49,023 bases of DNA from Elioraea sp. Yellowstone (GTDB lineage: Bacteria > Pseudomonadota > Alphaproteobacteria > Acetobacterales > Acetobacteraceae): contig NZ_VIKA01000008.1 of the NCBI RefSeq assembly GCF_006704265.1, positions 1 to 49,023 of the forward strand, given 5' to 3'. Position numbers and translations under genes: made by a program. Below are positions 7,755-16,345 of the stretch, piece after piece (positions within the stretch are counted from its first letter, which is position 1; every line of letters starts with the position of its first letter). The notes under the pieces are model-generated. The model made no database searches. It had not been told where the DNA came from and worked only from the letters and a program-made list of their open reading frames with translations.

Positions 7755-8906
7755 ATGGCACATGCGTTGAGGGGCAAGACCGCGGTGGTCGGCATCGGCA
7801 CGGCGGGCACGGGCGAAGCGCCTGGTCGTTCGGCCATCGAATTGCTTGCCGACGCCTCGCTGAACGCGATCGCCGATGCCGGCCTGAAGCTCTCGGACGT
7901 CGACGGCATCTTCGCCGCCACCAGCACGCATGCCTTCCCGACGCTGTCGGTGGCCGAGTATCTTGGCCTGCGGCCGCGTTTCGTCGACGGCACGAATATC
8001 GGCGGCGCGAGCTTCGAGGCGCATCTGCTTCATGCCGCACTCGCGCTCGATGCCGGGCTCTGCGATGTCGCGCTGATCTGCTACGGCTCGAACCAGCGCT
8101 CGGCCGGCGGCCGGCTCGTGTCGATGAGCGAGCCCCAGGTGTGGGAGGCGCCGTTCAAGCCGCGCATGCCGCTCACCGCCTATGCGCTGGCCGCAAGCCG
8201 GCACATGCACCAGTTCGGAACCACGCGCGAGCAGCTCGCCGAGGTGGCGGTGGCGGCGCGCGCCTGGGCGAACCTGAACCCGGCGGCATTCGCGCGGGGA
8301 CCCTTGAGCGTGGCGGACGTGCTGGCGAGCCGGATGATCAGCGATCCGCTGACCGTGCTCGACTGCTGTCTCGTCACCGATGGCGGCGCGGCCTGCGTGA
8401 TGACGCGCGCCGACCGGGCGCGGCATCTCGCGAAGCCGCCGGTCTATTTCCTCGGCGGTGCGGGCGCGCAGTGGCATCGGGCGATCAGCGCCATGCCCGA
8501 TCTCACGGTGACGGCCGCGTCCGAGAGCGGGCCGCGCGCGCTGGCGCATGCGGGCGTCTCGCTCGCCGACGTGAAGCTCGCGATGCTCTACGACGCCTTC
8601 ACGATCTGCACGGTGCTGTTCCTCGAGGATCTCGGCTTCTGCCCGAAGGGCGAGGGTGGCCGGTTCGTCGAGGGCGGCGCGATCGCTCCGGGCGGCAGGC
8701 TCGCGGTGAACACCAACGGCGGCGGGCTCTCCTGCGTGCATCCCGGCATGTACGGCCTGTTCCTGATTATCGAGGCGGTCACGCAGCTGCGCGGGCAGGC
8801 GGGCGACCGCCAGGTAAGGGACTGCGACATCGCGCTCGTGCACGGCAACGGCGGCACGCTGTCGGCGCAGGTGACCGGCGTGCTCGGCTCCGCGGCGACG
8901 GTGTGA
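7755..8906 (+). CDS. Thiolase-fold protein without the nucleophilic cysteine
   Basis: A 383-residue thiolase-family protein of the lipid-transfer (SCP2-like) group. The N-terminal half has KTAVVGIGTAGTGE and DVDGIFAATSTHAFP. The position that carries the acyl-accepting Cys in degradative thiolases reads NIGGASFEAHLLHA, with Ser and no Cys. The C-terminal half keeps NTNGGGLSCVHPGMYG, a thiolase GxxHPG-like segment, and VHGNGGTLSAQ. Members of this subgroup with a DUF35 partner act on unusual acyl-CoAs, for example as retro-aldolases in steroid side-chain breakdown. This is known for relatives and only inferred here. Its stop overlaps the next start. Confidence 0.85.
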   Translation: MAHALRGKTAVVGIGTAGTGEAPGRSAIELLADASLNAIADAGLKLSDVDGIFAATSTHAFPTLSVAEYLGLRPRFVDGTNIGGASFEAHLLHAALALDAGLCDVALICYGSNQRSAGGRLVSMSEPQVWEAPFKPRMPLTAYALAASRHMHQFGTTREQLAEVAVAARAWANLNPAAFARGPLSVADVLASRMISDPLTVLDCCLVTDGGAACVMTRADRARHLAKPPVYFLGGAGAQWHRAISAMPDLTVTAASESGPRALAHAGVSLADVKLAMLYDAFTICTVLFLEDLGFCPKGEGGRFVEGGAIAPGGRLAVNTNGGGLSCVHPGMYGLFLIIEAVTQLRGQAGDRQVRDCDIALVHGNGGTLSAQVTGVLGSAATV

Positions 8907-11005
8907 GCGTGCCGGCACCGGACGGCCTGACGAAGCTGATCAGGCCGGACTCGCTCGCCGTGCTCGGCGCATCGAACGACCCGACGCGGATCGGCGGGCG
9001 GCCGATCGCCTACATGAAGGCGCGCGGCTTTCCGGGCGCGCTCTATCCGGTGAATCCGAATCGCGAGACCGTGCAGGGACTGACGGCCTATCCGCGGCTC
9101 GCCGACGTGCCGGGCCCGGTCGATGCGGCGATCATCGCCGTGCCGGCCTCCGTCGCGCTCGAGGCGGTACGCGACTGCGTGGGCAAGGGGGTCAAGGCGG
9201 CGATCATGTTCACCGCCGGCTTCGCCGAGGTCGACGAGACGGGTGCGGCGGCGCAGGCGGAGATCGTCGCGGCAGCGCGCGCCGGGGGGATGCGTCTGCT
9301 CGGCCCGAACTGCCTCGGCCTGTTCGATGCCGCGCGCGGCTATTTCCCGATCTTCTCCGCGAGCTTCGAGAACGGCTGGCCGTTGCCTGGGCGGATCGGC
9401 ATCGTCAGCCAGTCCGGCGCCTACGGCTCGCATGTGGCGGCTCTCTGCCGCGATCGCCGCGTCGGCGCGCCGCTTCTTGTCACCACCGGCAACGAGGCCG
9501 ACATCACGCTCGGCGAGGTGATCCGCTGGATGGCCGAGGACGAGGCGACCGACGTGATCGCCGTCTATGCCGAGGGCATCCGCGAGGCCCGGTCGTTCCT
9601 GGACGGCCTCGAGGTGGCGCGGCGCAACCGCAAGCCCGTGGTGATGATGAAGGTCGGGCGGTCGCGCCTCGGCGCGGCGGCGGCGAGGAGCCATACCGCC
9701 TCGATCGCCGGCGACGACGCGGTGACGGATGCGGTGCTGCGCGATGCCGGCGTGCATCGCGTGCGCACGACCGAGGAGCTGGTCGACATCGCGCATGTCG
9801 CCACACGGCGCATCTACCCGGTGAACAACACGCTCGGCGTGATCACGATCTCGGGCGGGGCGGGGGTGCTGATCTCGGATGCGGCGGAGGCGCTGGGCCT
9901 GCCCATGCCGGCGATGCCCGAGGCGGCGCAACGGCGGCTGAAGGCGTTGATCCCGTTCGCGTCGCCGGCCAATCCGGTCGACTGCACCGCGCAGGCCTTC
10001 AACGACATGAGCGTGGTCGGCACCTTCGCCGAGAGCATGCTGGCCGATGGCGGCTACACGAGCGCGATCGGCTTCTTCACCCAGGTCGGCGCCTCGGCCT
10101 CCGTGGCGCCGCCTCTGCGCGAGCAGCTCAAGAGGGCGGTGGCCAAGCATCCCGACCGGCTGTTCATCCTCTCGATCCTTGCGCCGGTCGAGACGGTGAA
10201 GGCATGGGAGGCGGACGGGTTCCTGGTGTTCGAGGATCCGACCCGGGCGGTGGTGGCGCTCGCGGCGATGGGCCGGTTCGGCGAGGCCTTCGCGCGCGGG
10301 CCGCGCGCCACGCCGCCCGAGGTCGCGATGCCTGCGTTGCCGGAGGCCGCGCCCGACGAGGCCGGGGCGAAGCGGATCCTCGCGGCGATCGGCATCACCG
10401 TGCCGGAGGAGGAGGTGTGCGCGACGGCGGACGGCGCGGCTGCCGCGGCGCGGCGGATCGGCTTCCCGGTGGCGCTGAAGCTCGCCTCGCCCGACATCCT
10501 GCACAAGAGCGAGGCGGGCGGGGTGAGGCTCGGTCTCGCGGACGAGGCGTCGGTGCGGGAGGGCTTCGCCGCGATCCTGCGCAACGCGGCCGCCTATGAT
10601 CCGCGGGCGCGTGTGACCGGCGTGCTCGTCTCGCCGATGGTCTCGGGCGGGGTCGAGTGCGTGATCGGGCTGAACCGCGATCCGGTGTTCGGGCCAGTAG
10701 CGATGGTGGGGCTCGGCGGCGTGTTCGTCGAGGTGCTGCGCGACGTCGCGCTGAAGCTCTGCCCGTTCGGCGAGGACGAGGCGCTGGCGATGATCCGCTC
10801 TTTGCGTGGCTTCCCCCTGCTCGATGGCGCGCGCGGGCGGCCGAAGGCGGATGTGGGGGCGCTCGCCGCCGCGCTGGCGCGGCTCTCGGTGCTCGGGGCA
10901 GCGGCGGGCCCGCGGCTGCGATCGGTTGACGTGAACCCGATCATGGTGCTGCCGGACGGGCAGGGCGCGGTCGCGCTCGATGCGGTGATCGAGCTCGCGG
11001 ACTGA
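8903..11005 (+). CDS. Acetate--CoA ligase (ADP-forming) family, fused alpha and beta parts
   Basis: A 700-residue acyl-CoA synthetase of the NDP-forming family, starting at GTG 8903 in a GTGA overlap with the thiolase-like gene. The order is an N-terminal CoA-binding domain (LAVLGASNDPTRIGGRP, YPVNPN), two succinyl-CoA-ligase-like domains (LLGPNCLG, GIVSQSGAYGSHVAALC, RSHTASIAGDD), then a C-terminal ATP-grasp domain from about residue 470 (VALKLASPDILHKSEAGGV, GLGGVFVEVLRD, VDVNPIMVL). It should activate an organic acid to its CoA thioester using ATP, the entry step for this operon. The acid itself is unknown. Confidence 0.9.
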   Translation: MSVPAPDGLTKLIRPDSLAVLGASNDPTRIGGRPIAYMKARGFPGALYPVNPNRETVQGLTAYPRLADVPGPVDAAIIAVPASVALEAVRDCVGKGVKAAIMFTAGFAEVDETGAAAQAEIVAAARAGGMRLLGPNCLGLFDAARGYFPIFSASFENGWPLPGRIGIVSQSGAYGSHVAALCRDRRVGAPLLVTTGNEADITLGEVIRWMAEDEATDVIAVYAEGIREARSFLDGLEVARRNRKPVVMMKVGRSRLGAAAARSHTASIAGDDAVTDAVLRDAGVHRVRTTEELVDIAHVATRRIYPVNNTLGVITISGGAGVLISDAAEALGLPMPAMPEAAQRRLKALIPFASPANPVDCTAQAFNDMSVVGTFAESMLADGGYTSAIGFFTQVGASASVAPPLREQLKRAVAKHPDRLFILSILAPVETVKAWEADGFLVFEDPTRAVVALAAMGRFGEAFARGPRATPPEVAMPALPEAAPDEAGAKRILAAIGITVPEEEVCATADGAAAAARRIGFPVALKLASPDILHKSEAGGVRLGLADEASVREGFAAILRNAAAYDPRARVTGVLVSPMVSGGVECVIGLNRDPVFGPVAMVGLGGVFVEVLRDVALKLCPFGEDEALAMIRSLRGFPLLDGARGRPKADVGALAAALARLSVLGAAAGPRLRSVDVNPIMVLPDGQGAVALDAVIELAD

Positions 11006-11007
11006 CC

Positions 11008-11871
11008 ATGCCGATCGACCCGGAACGGCTGCGCAATTTCCCGATCCCGGAGACGCGCCAGCGCGTCACCAAGCGCGACACGATCCTCTACGCGCTCTCG
11101 ATCGGGCTCGGCCAGGACCCGCTGGACGAGCACCAGCTCGACTTCGTCTACGAGACGCGGCTGCGCGCCTTTCCGTCCATCGCCGCGGTGCTGGGTTATC
11201 CCGGGTTCTGGTTGAAGAATCTCGATACGGGGGTCGACTGGAAGCGGCTGGTGCACGGCGAGCAGGCGATCACCTGGCACGCGCCCCTGCCGGTGGAGGG
11301 CGAGGTGATCGGGCGGACACGCGTCACCGGCCTGGTCGATCGCGGCGCGGGCAAGGGCGCGCTGCTCTACTCCGCGCGCGAGGTGGTCGATGCCGCGACC
11401 GGCACGCTGCTCGCCACGCTCGAGCAGACGACGGTGCTGCGCGGCGATGGCGGCTTCGGCGGGCCGTCCGATCCCGTGCGGCCGCCGCATCCGATGCCCG
11501 ATCGCGATCCCGATGATGCGGTCGAGCTCGCCACGCGGCCGGAGCAGGCGCTGCTCTATCGGCTGAACGGCGACGACAACCCGCTGCATGTCGACCCGGC
11601 GGTCGCGAGGGCAGCCGGGTTCGGCCGGCCGATCCTGCACGGCCTCTGCACCCTCGGCGTGGTCATGCACGCGCTGCTGCGCCGGGTGTGCGGCTACGAC
11701 ACCACGAAGCCGCGCCGTCTGGCTTTGCGCTTCTCGGCGCCGGTCCTTCCCGGCGAGACGATCCGCACCGAGCTCTGGGACGAGGGCGGCGGCGCGTTCT
11801 CGTTCCGCGCGCGCGTCCCCGACAGGAACGCGGTGGTGGTGACCAATGGCCTGTTCCGGATGAACCCATGA
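11008..11871 (+). CDS. MaoC-like (R)-specific enoyl-CoA hydratase
   Basis: A 287-residue double hot-dog protein with the layout of the peroxisomal multifunctional hydratase-2. The C-terminal hot-dog holds the hydratase-2 motif GDDNPLHVDPAVARAAGFG, with the catalytic Asp and His, then PILHGLCTLG. The N-terminal half (YALSIGLGQDPLDE, AVLGYPGFWL) is the degenerate substrate-cover domain. It should hydrate trans-2-enoyl-CoA to (R)-3-hydroxyacyl-CoA. It starts two bases after the ligase stop, and its own stop overlaps the CoA-transferase A start (ATGA). Confidence 0.9.
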   Translation: MPIDPERLRNFPIPETRQRVTKRDTILYALSIGLGQDPLDEHQLDFVYETRLRAFPSIAAVLGYPGFWLKNLDTGVDWKRLVHGEQAITWHAPLPVEGEVIGRTRVTGLVDRGAGKGALLYSAREVVDAATGTLLATLEQTTVLRGDGGFGGPSDPVRPPHPMPDRDPDDAVELATRPEQALLYRLNGDDNPLHVDPAVARAAGFGRPILHGLCTLGVVMHALLRRVCGYDTTKPRRLALRFSAPVLPGETIRTELWDEGGGAFSFRARVPDRNAVVVTNGLFRMNP

Positions 11872-12551
11872 TCGACAAGTTCGTCGCCTCCGCGCTGGAA
11901 GCGGTGGCCGACGTGAAGGACGGCATGACCGTGCTGATCGGCGGCTTCGGCCAGGTCGGCACGCCGAACCACCTGATCGAGGCGCTGTGCGAGCGGGGGG
12001 TGTGCGACCTCACGGTGGTCTCCAACAACGCCGGCACAGGCACGCACGGGCTGGCCCGGCTGATGGCCGAGGGCCGCGTGCGCAAGGTGATCTGCTCCTA
12101 TCCGCGCTCGCGCGGTTCGGTGGTGCTGGAGGAGCTCTATCGCGAGGGGCGGATCCAGCTCGAGGTCGTGCCGCAGGGCACGATGGCGGAACGGCTGCGC
12201 GCCGCCGGCGCCGGCATTCCCGCGTTCTGGACCCCGACCGGCGCCGGCACGCAGCTCGGCGAGGGCAAGGAGGTGCGCGCGTTCGACGGCCGCGCCTGCG
12301 TGCTTGAACATGCGCTCAAGGGCGACGTGGCGCTGATCGAGGCCTGGGAGGCGGACCGCTGGGGCAACCTGACCTATCGGAAGTCGGGGCGGAACTTCAA
12401 TCCGGTGATGGCGATGGCGGCCGAGCTGACGATCGTGCAGGCGCAGCACCGCGTCCCGCTCGGCGCGCTCGACCCGGAGCGGATCGTCACCCCGGGGGTG
12501 TTCGTGGACCGCGTGGTGCACATCCCCTACGGTGCGCCCAGGCTCTGGTGA
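11868..12551 (+). CDS. 3-oxoacid CoA-transferase, subunit A
   Basis: A 227-residue family I CoA-transferase alpha subunit. The N-terminus shows the CoA-binding glycine-rich segment VLIGGFGQVGTPNHLIEAL, then DLTVVSNNAGTG and VVPQGTMAERLRAAGAGIP, as in the PcaI/ScoA/CatI families. It works with the subunit B encoded next door to move CoA between a carboxylic acid and an acyl-CoA, typically succinyl-CoA. PcaI-type 3-oxoadipate transferase is possible, but the surrounding genes are not a beta-ketoadipate set, so no specific symbol is assigned. ATG 11868 overlaps the upstream stop. Confidence 0.9.
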   Translation: MIDKFVASALEAVADVKDGMTVLIGGFGQVGTPNHLIEALCERGVCDLTVVSNNAGTGTHGLARLMAEGRVRKVICSYPRSRGSVVLEELYREGRIQLEVVPQGTMAERLRAAGAGIPAFWTPTGAGTQLGEGKEVRAFDGRACVLEHALKGDVALIEAWEADRWGNLTYRKSGRNFNPVMAMAAELTIVQAQHRVPLGALDPERIVTPGVFVDRVVHIPYGAPRLW

Positions 12552-12562
12552 CGGAGGAGGCG

Positions 12563-13222
12563 ATGGACACGGCCGTTGACGTGAAGCCGCTCGACCGACA
12601 TGGCATGGCGCGGCGACTGGCCGCCGACATCCCCGAGGGCTGGGTGGTCAATCTCGGCATCGGCATCCCGACGCTCGTCTCGGATCACGTGCCGCCCGAG
12701 CGCGAGGTAATCTTCCAGTCCGAGAACGGCGTGATCGGCGTCGGCCCTGCGCCGGCATCCGAGGACGAAGACCTTTGGCTGATCAACGCCGGCAAGCAGT
12801 TGGTCACGCTGCGCCCCGGCGGATCCTTCGTCAGCCAGTCCGACAGTTTCGCGCTGATCCGCGGCGGGCATCTCGATCTCTGCGTGCTCGGCGCCTTCGA
12901 GGTGGCGGAGAACGGCGACATCGCCAACTGGGCGGTGAGTTCGAACGAGAAGGCGCCGGCGGTCGGGGGCGCGATGGATCTCGCCGCGGGGGCGAAACGG
13001 CTCTGGGCGATCATGGAGCATACCACCAAGGACGGAAGGCCGCGCCTTGTCCGGCGCTGCTCCTATCCGCTGACGGCGCTCGGCGTGGTCTCGCGCGTCT
13101 ATACCAACCTCGCCGTGCTCGACGTGACGCCCGAGGGATTCGTGGTGCGCGAGATGGTTCCCGGCCTGACGCCGGAGGCGCTGCAGGCGCGCACCGAGGC
13201 GAAGCTCAGGTTCGCGGCATGA
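12563..13222 (+). CDS. 3-oxoacid CoA-transferase, subunit B
   Basis: A 219-residue beta subunit carrying the catalytic glutamate in SENGVIGVGP, which forms the glutamyl-CoA intermediate. Other family segments are VNLGIGIPTLVSDHV and DLCVLGAFEVAENGDIANW. I chose ATG 12563 because a GGAGG ribosome-binding site lies five bases upstream. GTG 12548 in the same frame overlaps the subunit A stop and would add five residues. Its stop overlaps the start of the enoyl-CoA hydratase gene, so A, B and the hydratase are translationally coupled. Confidence 0.88.
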   Translation: MDTAVDVKPLDRHGMARRLAADIPEGWVVNLGIGIPTLVSDHVPPEREVIFQSENGVIGVGPAPASEDEDLWLINAGKQLVTLRPGGSFVSQSDSFALIRGGHLDLCVLGAFEVAENGDIANWAVSSNEKAPAVGGAMDLAAGAKRLWAIMEHTTKDGRPRLVRRCSYPLTALGVVSRVYTNLAVLDVTPEGFVVREMVPGLTPEALQARTEAKLRFAA

Positions 13223-13995
13223 GCGCCTCGGATCGTCCCCCGCTCCTGGTCGAGCGCGACGGCCCGATCGCGATTCTGACCATGAACCTACCCGAACGGC
13301 GCAACGCGCTGAGCGTGCTGATGCGCGCCGCCTTCGCCGACGCGCTCGAGGAGTTGGAGGGGGATCGGACGGTGCGCGCCGCCGTGGTGACGGGGGCGGC
13401 GGGCGTGTTCAGCTCGGGCGGCGATCTCACCGGGATGGAGGTGGACGGTCTGGACGCGGCGCGCGAGCGGATGCGGCGCACGCACAGGATGGTTCGGCTG
13501 ATGGTGCATTCGCGCCTGCCGCTGATCGCCGCCGTGGAGGGCTGGTGCGTCGGCGCTGGGCTGTCGATCCTGTGCGCCTGCGATCATGCGGTGGCGGCGG
13601 GCGACGCGCTGTTCCGCGCCCCGTTCGCACGGGTCGGTCTGATCCCCGATCTCGGCCTGCTGCACACCCTGCCGCGGCGCGTGGGCTTCGGGCGGGCGCG
13701 CGAGATGCTGCTGTTCGGCGAGACCTTGGACGCGCGCCGCGCCCATGAGATCGGCCTCGTCGATCGGCTCTGCGCGCCGGGCGAGGCGCTGGCCGAGGCG
13801 AAGAGGCGCGCGCTGGCGCTCGCCGAGCTCGCGCCGCTCAGCCTGGCGCTGACCAAGGCCGCGCTCGCCGAGGGGCTGGATCAGGCGCTGGCGCAGGAGC
13901 GCGAGCTTCAGGCCGCGCTGTTCATGACCGCCGACCACGCCGAGGGCAAGCGGGCCTTCCTCGAGAAGCGCGCGCCCGTGTTCCGCGGCAACTGA
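13219..13995 (+). CDS. Enoyl-CoA hydratase/isomerase family protein, PaaG-like
   Basis: A 258-residue crotonase-fold protein. The oxyanion-hole segments are FSSGGDLTG and GWCVGAGLSILCACD. The second catalytic Glu of true hydratases is replaced: the loop reads APFARVGLIPDLGLL, with an Asp in IPD, as in PaaG-type 2,3-epoxyacyl-CoA or enoyl-CoA isomerases. An isomerase role is therefore more likely than plain hydration, although this is inferred from alignment by eye. The C-terminal part (ARRAHEIGLVDRL, ALTKAAL) is standard. It overlaps subunit B upstream and precedes the amidase by 12 bases. Confidence 0.87.
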   Translation: MSASDRPPLLVERDGPIAILTMNLPERRNALSVLMRAAFADALEELEGDRTVRAAVVTGAAGVFSSGGDLTGMEVDGLDAARERMRRTHRMVRLMVHSRLPLIAAVEGWCVGAGLSILCACDHAVAAGDALFRAPFARVGLIPDLGLLHTLPRRVGFGRAREMLLFGETLDARRAHEIGLVDRLCAPGEALAEAKRRALALAELAPLSLALTKAALAEGLDQALAQERELQAALFMTADHAEGKRAFLEKRAPVFRGN

Positions 13996-14007
13996 CAGGG
14001 GGATGGG

Positions 14008-15399
14008 ATGAGCGGACTCTGGCATCTTCCGGCCCTCGACCAGGCGCGGCTGATCCGCACCCGCGCGGTGAGCGCGCGCGAGATGATGGAGGCCTTCCTC
14101 GCCCGGCTCGAGGCGGTGAACGGCCGGATCAACGCGGTGGTCGAGACGCGCGCGGAGGAGGCGCTGGCGCTCGCCGATGCCGCCGATGCGGCGGTGAAGC
14201 GCGGCGAGGCACTGGCGCCGCTGCACGGCGTGCCGGTGACGATCAAGGTGAACGCGGACCAGAAGGGCTATGCCACCACGAACGGCGTGGTCGCGTACAA
14301 GGATCTGATCGCCCCGGAGGACAGCGGCGTGGTCGCGAACCTGCGCGGCTCAGGGGCGATCCCGGTCGGGCGCACCAACACCCCCTGCTACTCGTACCGG
14401 TTCTTTACCGACAACGCGCTGCACGGGCGTACCCTGAACCCGCGCAACCCGGCGCTGACGCCGGGCGGGTCCTCGGGCGGGGCCTCGGCCGCGCTCGCCG
14501 CCGGCATCGGTGCGATCGCGCACGGCAACGATCTCGGCGGCTCGATCCGCTACCCGGCCTATGCCTGCGGTGTCGCCGGCCTGCGTCCGAGCTTCGGCCG
14601 CGTGCCGGCCTACAATCCGCTCGCCGCCGCGGAACGCCCGATCACGCTGCAGCTCTTCTCCGTACAGGGGCCGCTTGCACGCCACATCGCCGATCTGCGC
14701 GCCGCCCTGGTGGCGATGATGACCGGGCCGCAGCCCGATCCCTGGCACACGCCGGCACCGCTCGCGGGCGCTCCCGTGGCGCGGCCGATCCGCATCGGTC
14801 TCGCAACGCTGGGTGCCGAGCCGCCGGTCGCGGCGGCGCTGCGTCAGGCGGCCGGCTGGCTCGTGGATGCGGGTTACGCGGTCGAGGAGGTGACGCCGCC
14901 GCACTGGGACGAGGCGGCCTCGCTCTGGCGGGCGCTGCTGATGGCCGACAGCCGGCGCTTCATGCAGCCGCTGATCGAGGCGAATGGCGACACGGCGACG
15001 AAGGCAAGCTGGGCGGCTTGGTCGGCGAACGTCACGGCGGCGGACGAGGAGGCCTATGCCGCCGGGCTCGCGCGCCGCACCGCGATCCTGCGCGACTGGC
15101 ACCGCTTCTTCCGCCGCCATCCGCTGCTGCTCTGCCCGGTGAGCCGCGCCACGCCGTTCCCGATCGACCTCGATCTCACGGCCGAGGGCCAGGCACGCAT
15201 CCTGCACGCCCAGGAACCGCTCTACGTGTTCAACTTCCTCGGCCTGCCGGGCGCGGTGGTGCCGACCGCGACAGTGGCGGAGGGGATCCCGCTCGGCGTG
15301 CAGCTCGTCGCCGACCGGTTCCGCGAGGATCTGTGCCTGGACGCGGCCGAGGTGATCGAGGCGCGAGCCGGCCCGCCGGCGATCGTCGACCCCGCATAG
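14008..15399 (+). CDS. Amidase-signature family hydrolase
   Basis: A 463-residue amidase with the Ser-cisSer-Lys triad region complete. The Lys lies in GVPVTIKVN, the Gly/Ser-rich signature is TPGGSSGGASAALAAG, and the nucleophile segment is GNDLGGSIRYPA. It should hydrolyse an amide to a carboxylic acid and ammonia in the cytoplasm; no signal peptide is seen. As the last gene of the acyl-CoA operon it may supply the acid that the ADP-forming ligase activates, which is inference from context. The 190 bases that follow, up to the convergent SDR gene, show no strong terminator. Confidence 0.9.
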   Translation: MSGLWHLPALDQARLIRTRAVSAREMMEAFLARLEAVNGRINAVVETRAEEALALADAADAAVKRGEALAPLHGVPVTIKVNADQKGYATTNGVVAYKDLIAPEDSGVVANLRGSGAIPVGRTNTPCYSYRFFTDNALHGRTLNPRNPALTPGGSSGGASAALAAGIGAIAHGNDLGGSIRYPAYACGVAGLRPSFGRVPAYNPLAAAERPITLQLFSVQGPLARHIADLRAALVAMMTGPQPDPWHTPAPLAGAPVARPIRIGLATLGAEPPVAAALRQAAGWLVDAGYAVEEVTPPHWDEAASLWRALLMADSRRFMQPLIEANGDTATKASWAAWSANVTAADEEAYAAGLARRTAILRDWHRFFRRHPLLLCPVSRATPFPIDLDLTAEGQARILHAQEPLYVFNFLGLPGAVVPTATVAEGIPLGVQLVADRFREDLCLDAAEVIEARAGPPAIVDPA

Positions 15400-15589
15400 T
15401 CCGGGGCTCGCCGGCAACAGGCGCGCAAGCCCTGTCCGCGACTTCGGGCGGCAGCCTGTCGGTCTGGCGTGGCCGAGGGATAAGGTCGGCCCGATCTGAC
15501 CGGTTGGCCTGCGAGGCGACGACGGGACCAGACCGGACGGCGGTGCTGTCTCGATTGCCGCGGAACGATCGGTCGAACCCGGCAGGCTG

Positions 15590-16345
15590 CTAGTGGCTGA
15601 ACCGGCGCGCACCGCCGTCGACGTGGATCACCTGGCCGGTGATGTAGCGGGCGAGCGGCGAACAGAGGAACGCAACCAGCACCGCGAGGTCGCGCGGCTC
15701 GCCGATATAGCCGACTGGCACGTTCGCCTCGGCCCAGGCACGCCGCGCCTCTTCGGTCGGCAGGATGCGCTGGTCGATCTGCTCGCTGCGGAGGCGCCCG
15801 GGCGGGATGGAGTTGACCGTGATCCCGTCCCTGCCGACGACGCGCGAGAGCGCCTTGGCCCAGATGTGCACGGCCCCGTTCGGCGCGTTCGCGGCATTGA
15901 TGCTGAAGGGCTCGTCCGGGCCGGTGATGTTGACGATGCGGCCGAACCGGTTCGCCTGCATCACCGGCACGAGCGCGTGGGCGAAGCGGCGCGCGGCGGT
16001 GAAGTTCAGCGTCATCGCCTCCTCCCATGCCGCATCGTCGCCGAGCCCCTCCTGCGGTCGCGATCCGCCCGCATTGTTCACCAGGATGTCGCAGCGGCCG
16101 AAGCGGGCGAGCACGGCATCGCGCGCGCGTTCCGCCGCTCCGGGCATGGTGACGTCCTCCATTACCACCAGCGGACGCTCGCCGTGTCTTGCTAGGCCAT
16201 CGGCCAGCGCCTCGAGCAACGCCCTGCGCCGGGCCAGGATCGCAAGCCGGCAGCCTTCCTCGGCGAGGACCTCGGCGATGCCGCGGCCGAGCCCGGCCGA
16301 AGCGCCGGTGACCAGCGCCACCTTGCCGGCAAGCTGGAGATCCAT
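15590..16345 (-). CDS. SDR-family oxidoreductase with His in place of the catalytic Tyr
   Basis: A 251-residue classical SDR fold. The cofactor motif is TGASAGLGRG, NNAG is present (DILVNNAGGS), and the C-terminus ends in ITGQVIHVDGGARR. The active-site YxxxK is changed to HIWAK (NGAVHIWAKALSR), and the usual catalytic Ser position reads NITGPDEP. The protein may therefore bind NAD(P)(H) with altered or lost redox activity. It begins where the ManC-type gene ends (TGATG, one-base overlap), so it is the last gene of the dapA-TRAP-manC transcript. Confidence 0.85.
   Translation of the reverse strand: MDLQLAGKVALVTGASAGLGRGIAEVLAEEGCRLAILARRRALLEALADGLARHGERPLVVMEDVTMPGAAERARDAVLARFGRCDILVNNAGGSRPQEGLGDDAAWEEAMTLNFTAARRFAHALVPVMQANRFGRIVNITGPDEPFSINAANAPNGAVHIWAKALSRVVGRDGITVNSIPPGRLRSEQIDQRILPTEEARRAWAEANVPVGYIGEPRDLAVLVAFLCSPLARYITGQVIHVDGGARRFSH

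Noticed and set aside
15400-15589. A terminator between the convergent amidase and SDR genes
   Set aside because: Only short imperfect pairings were found and no T-run, so nothing can be supported.
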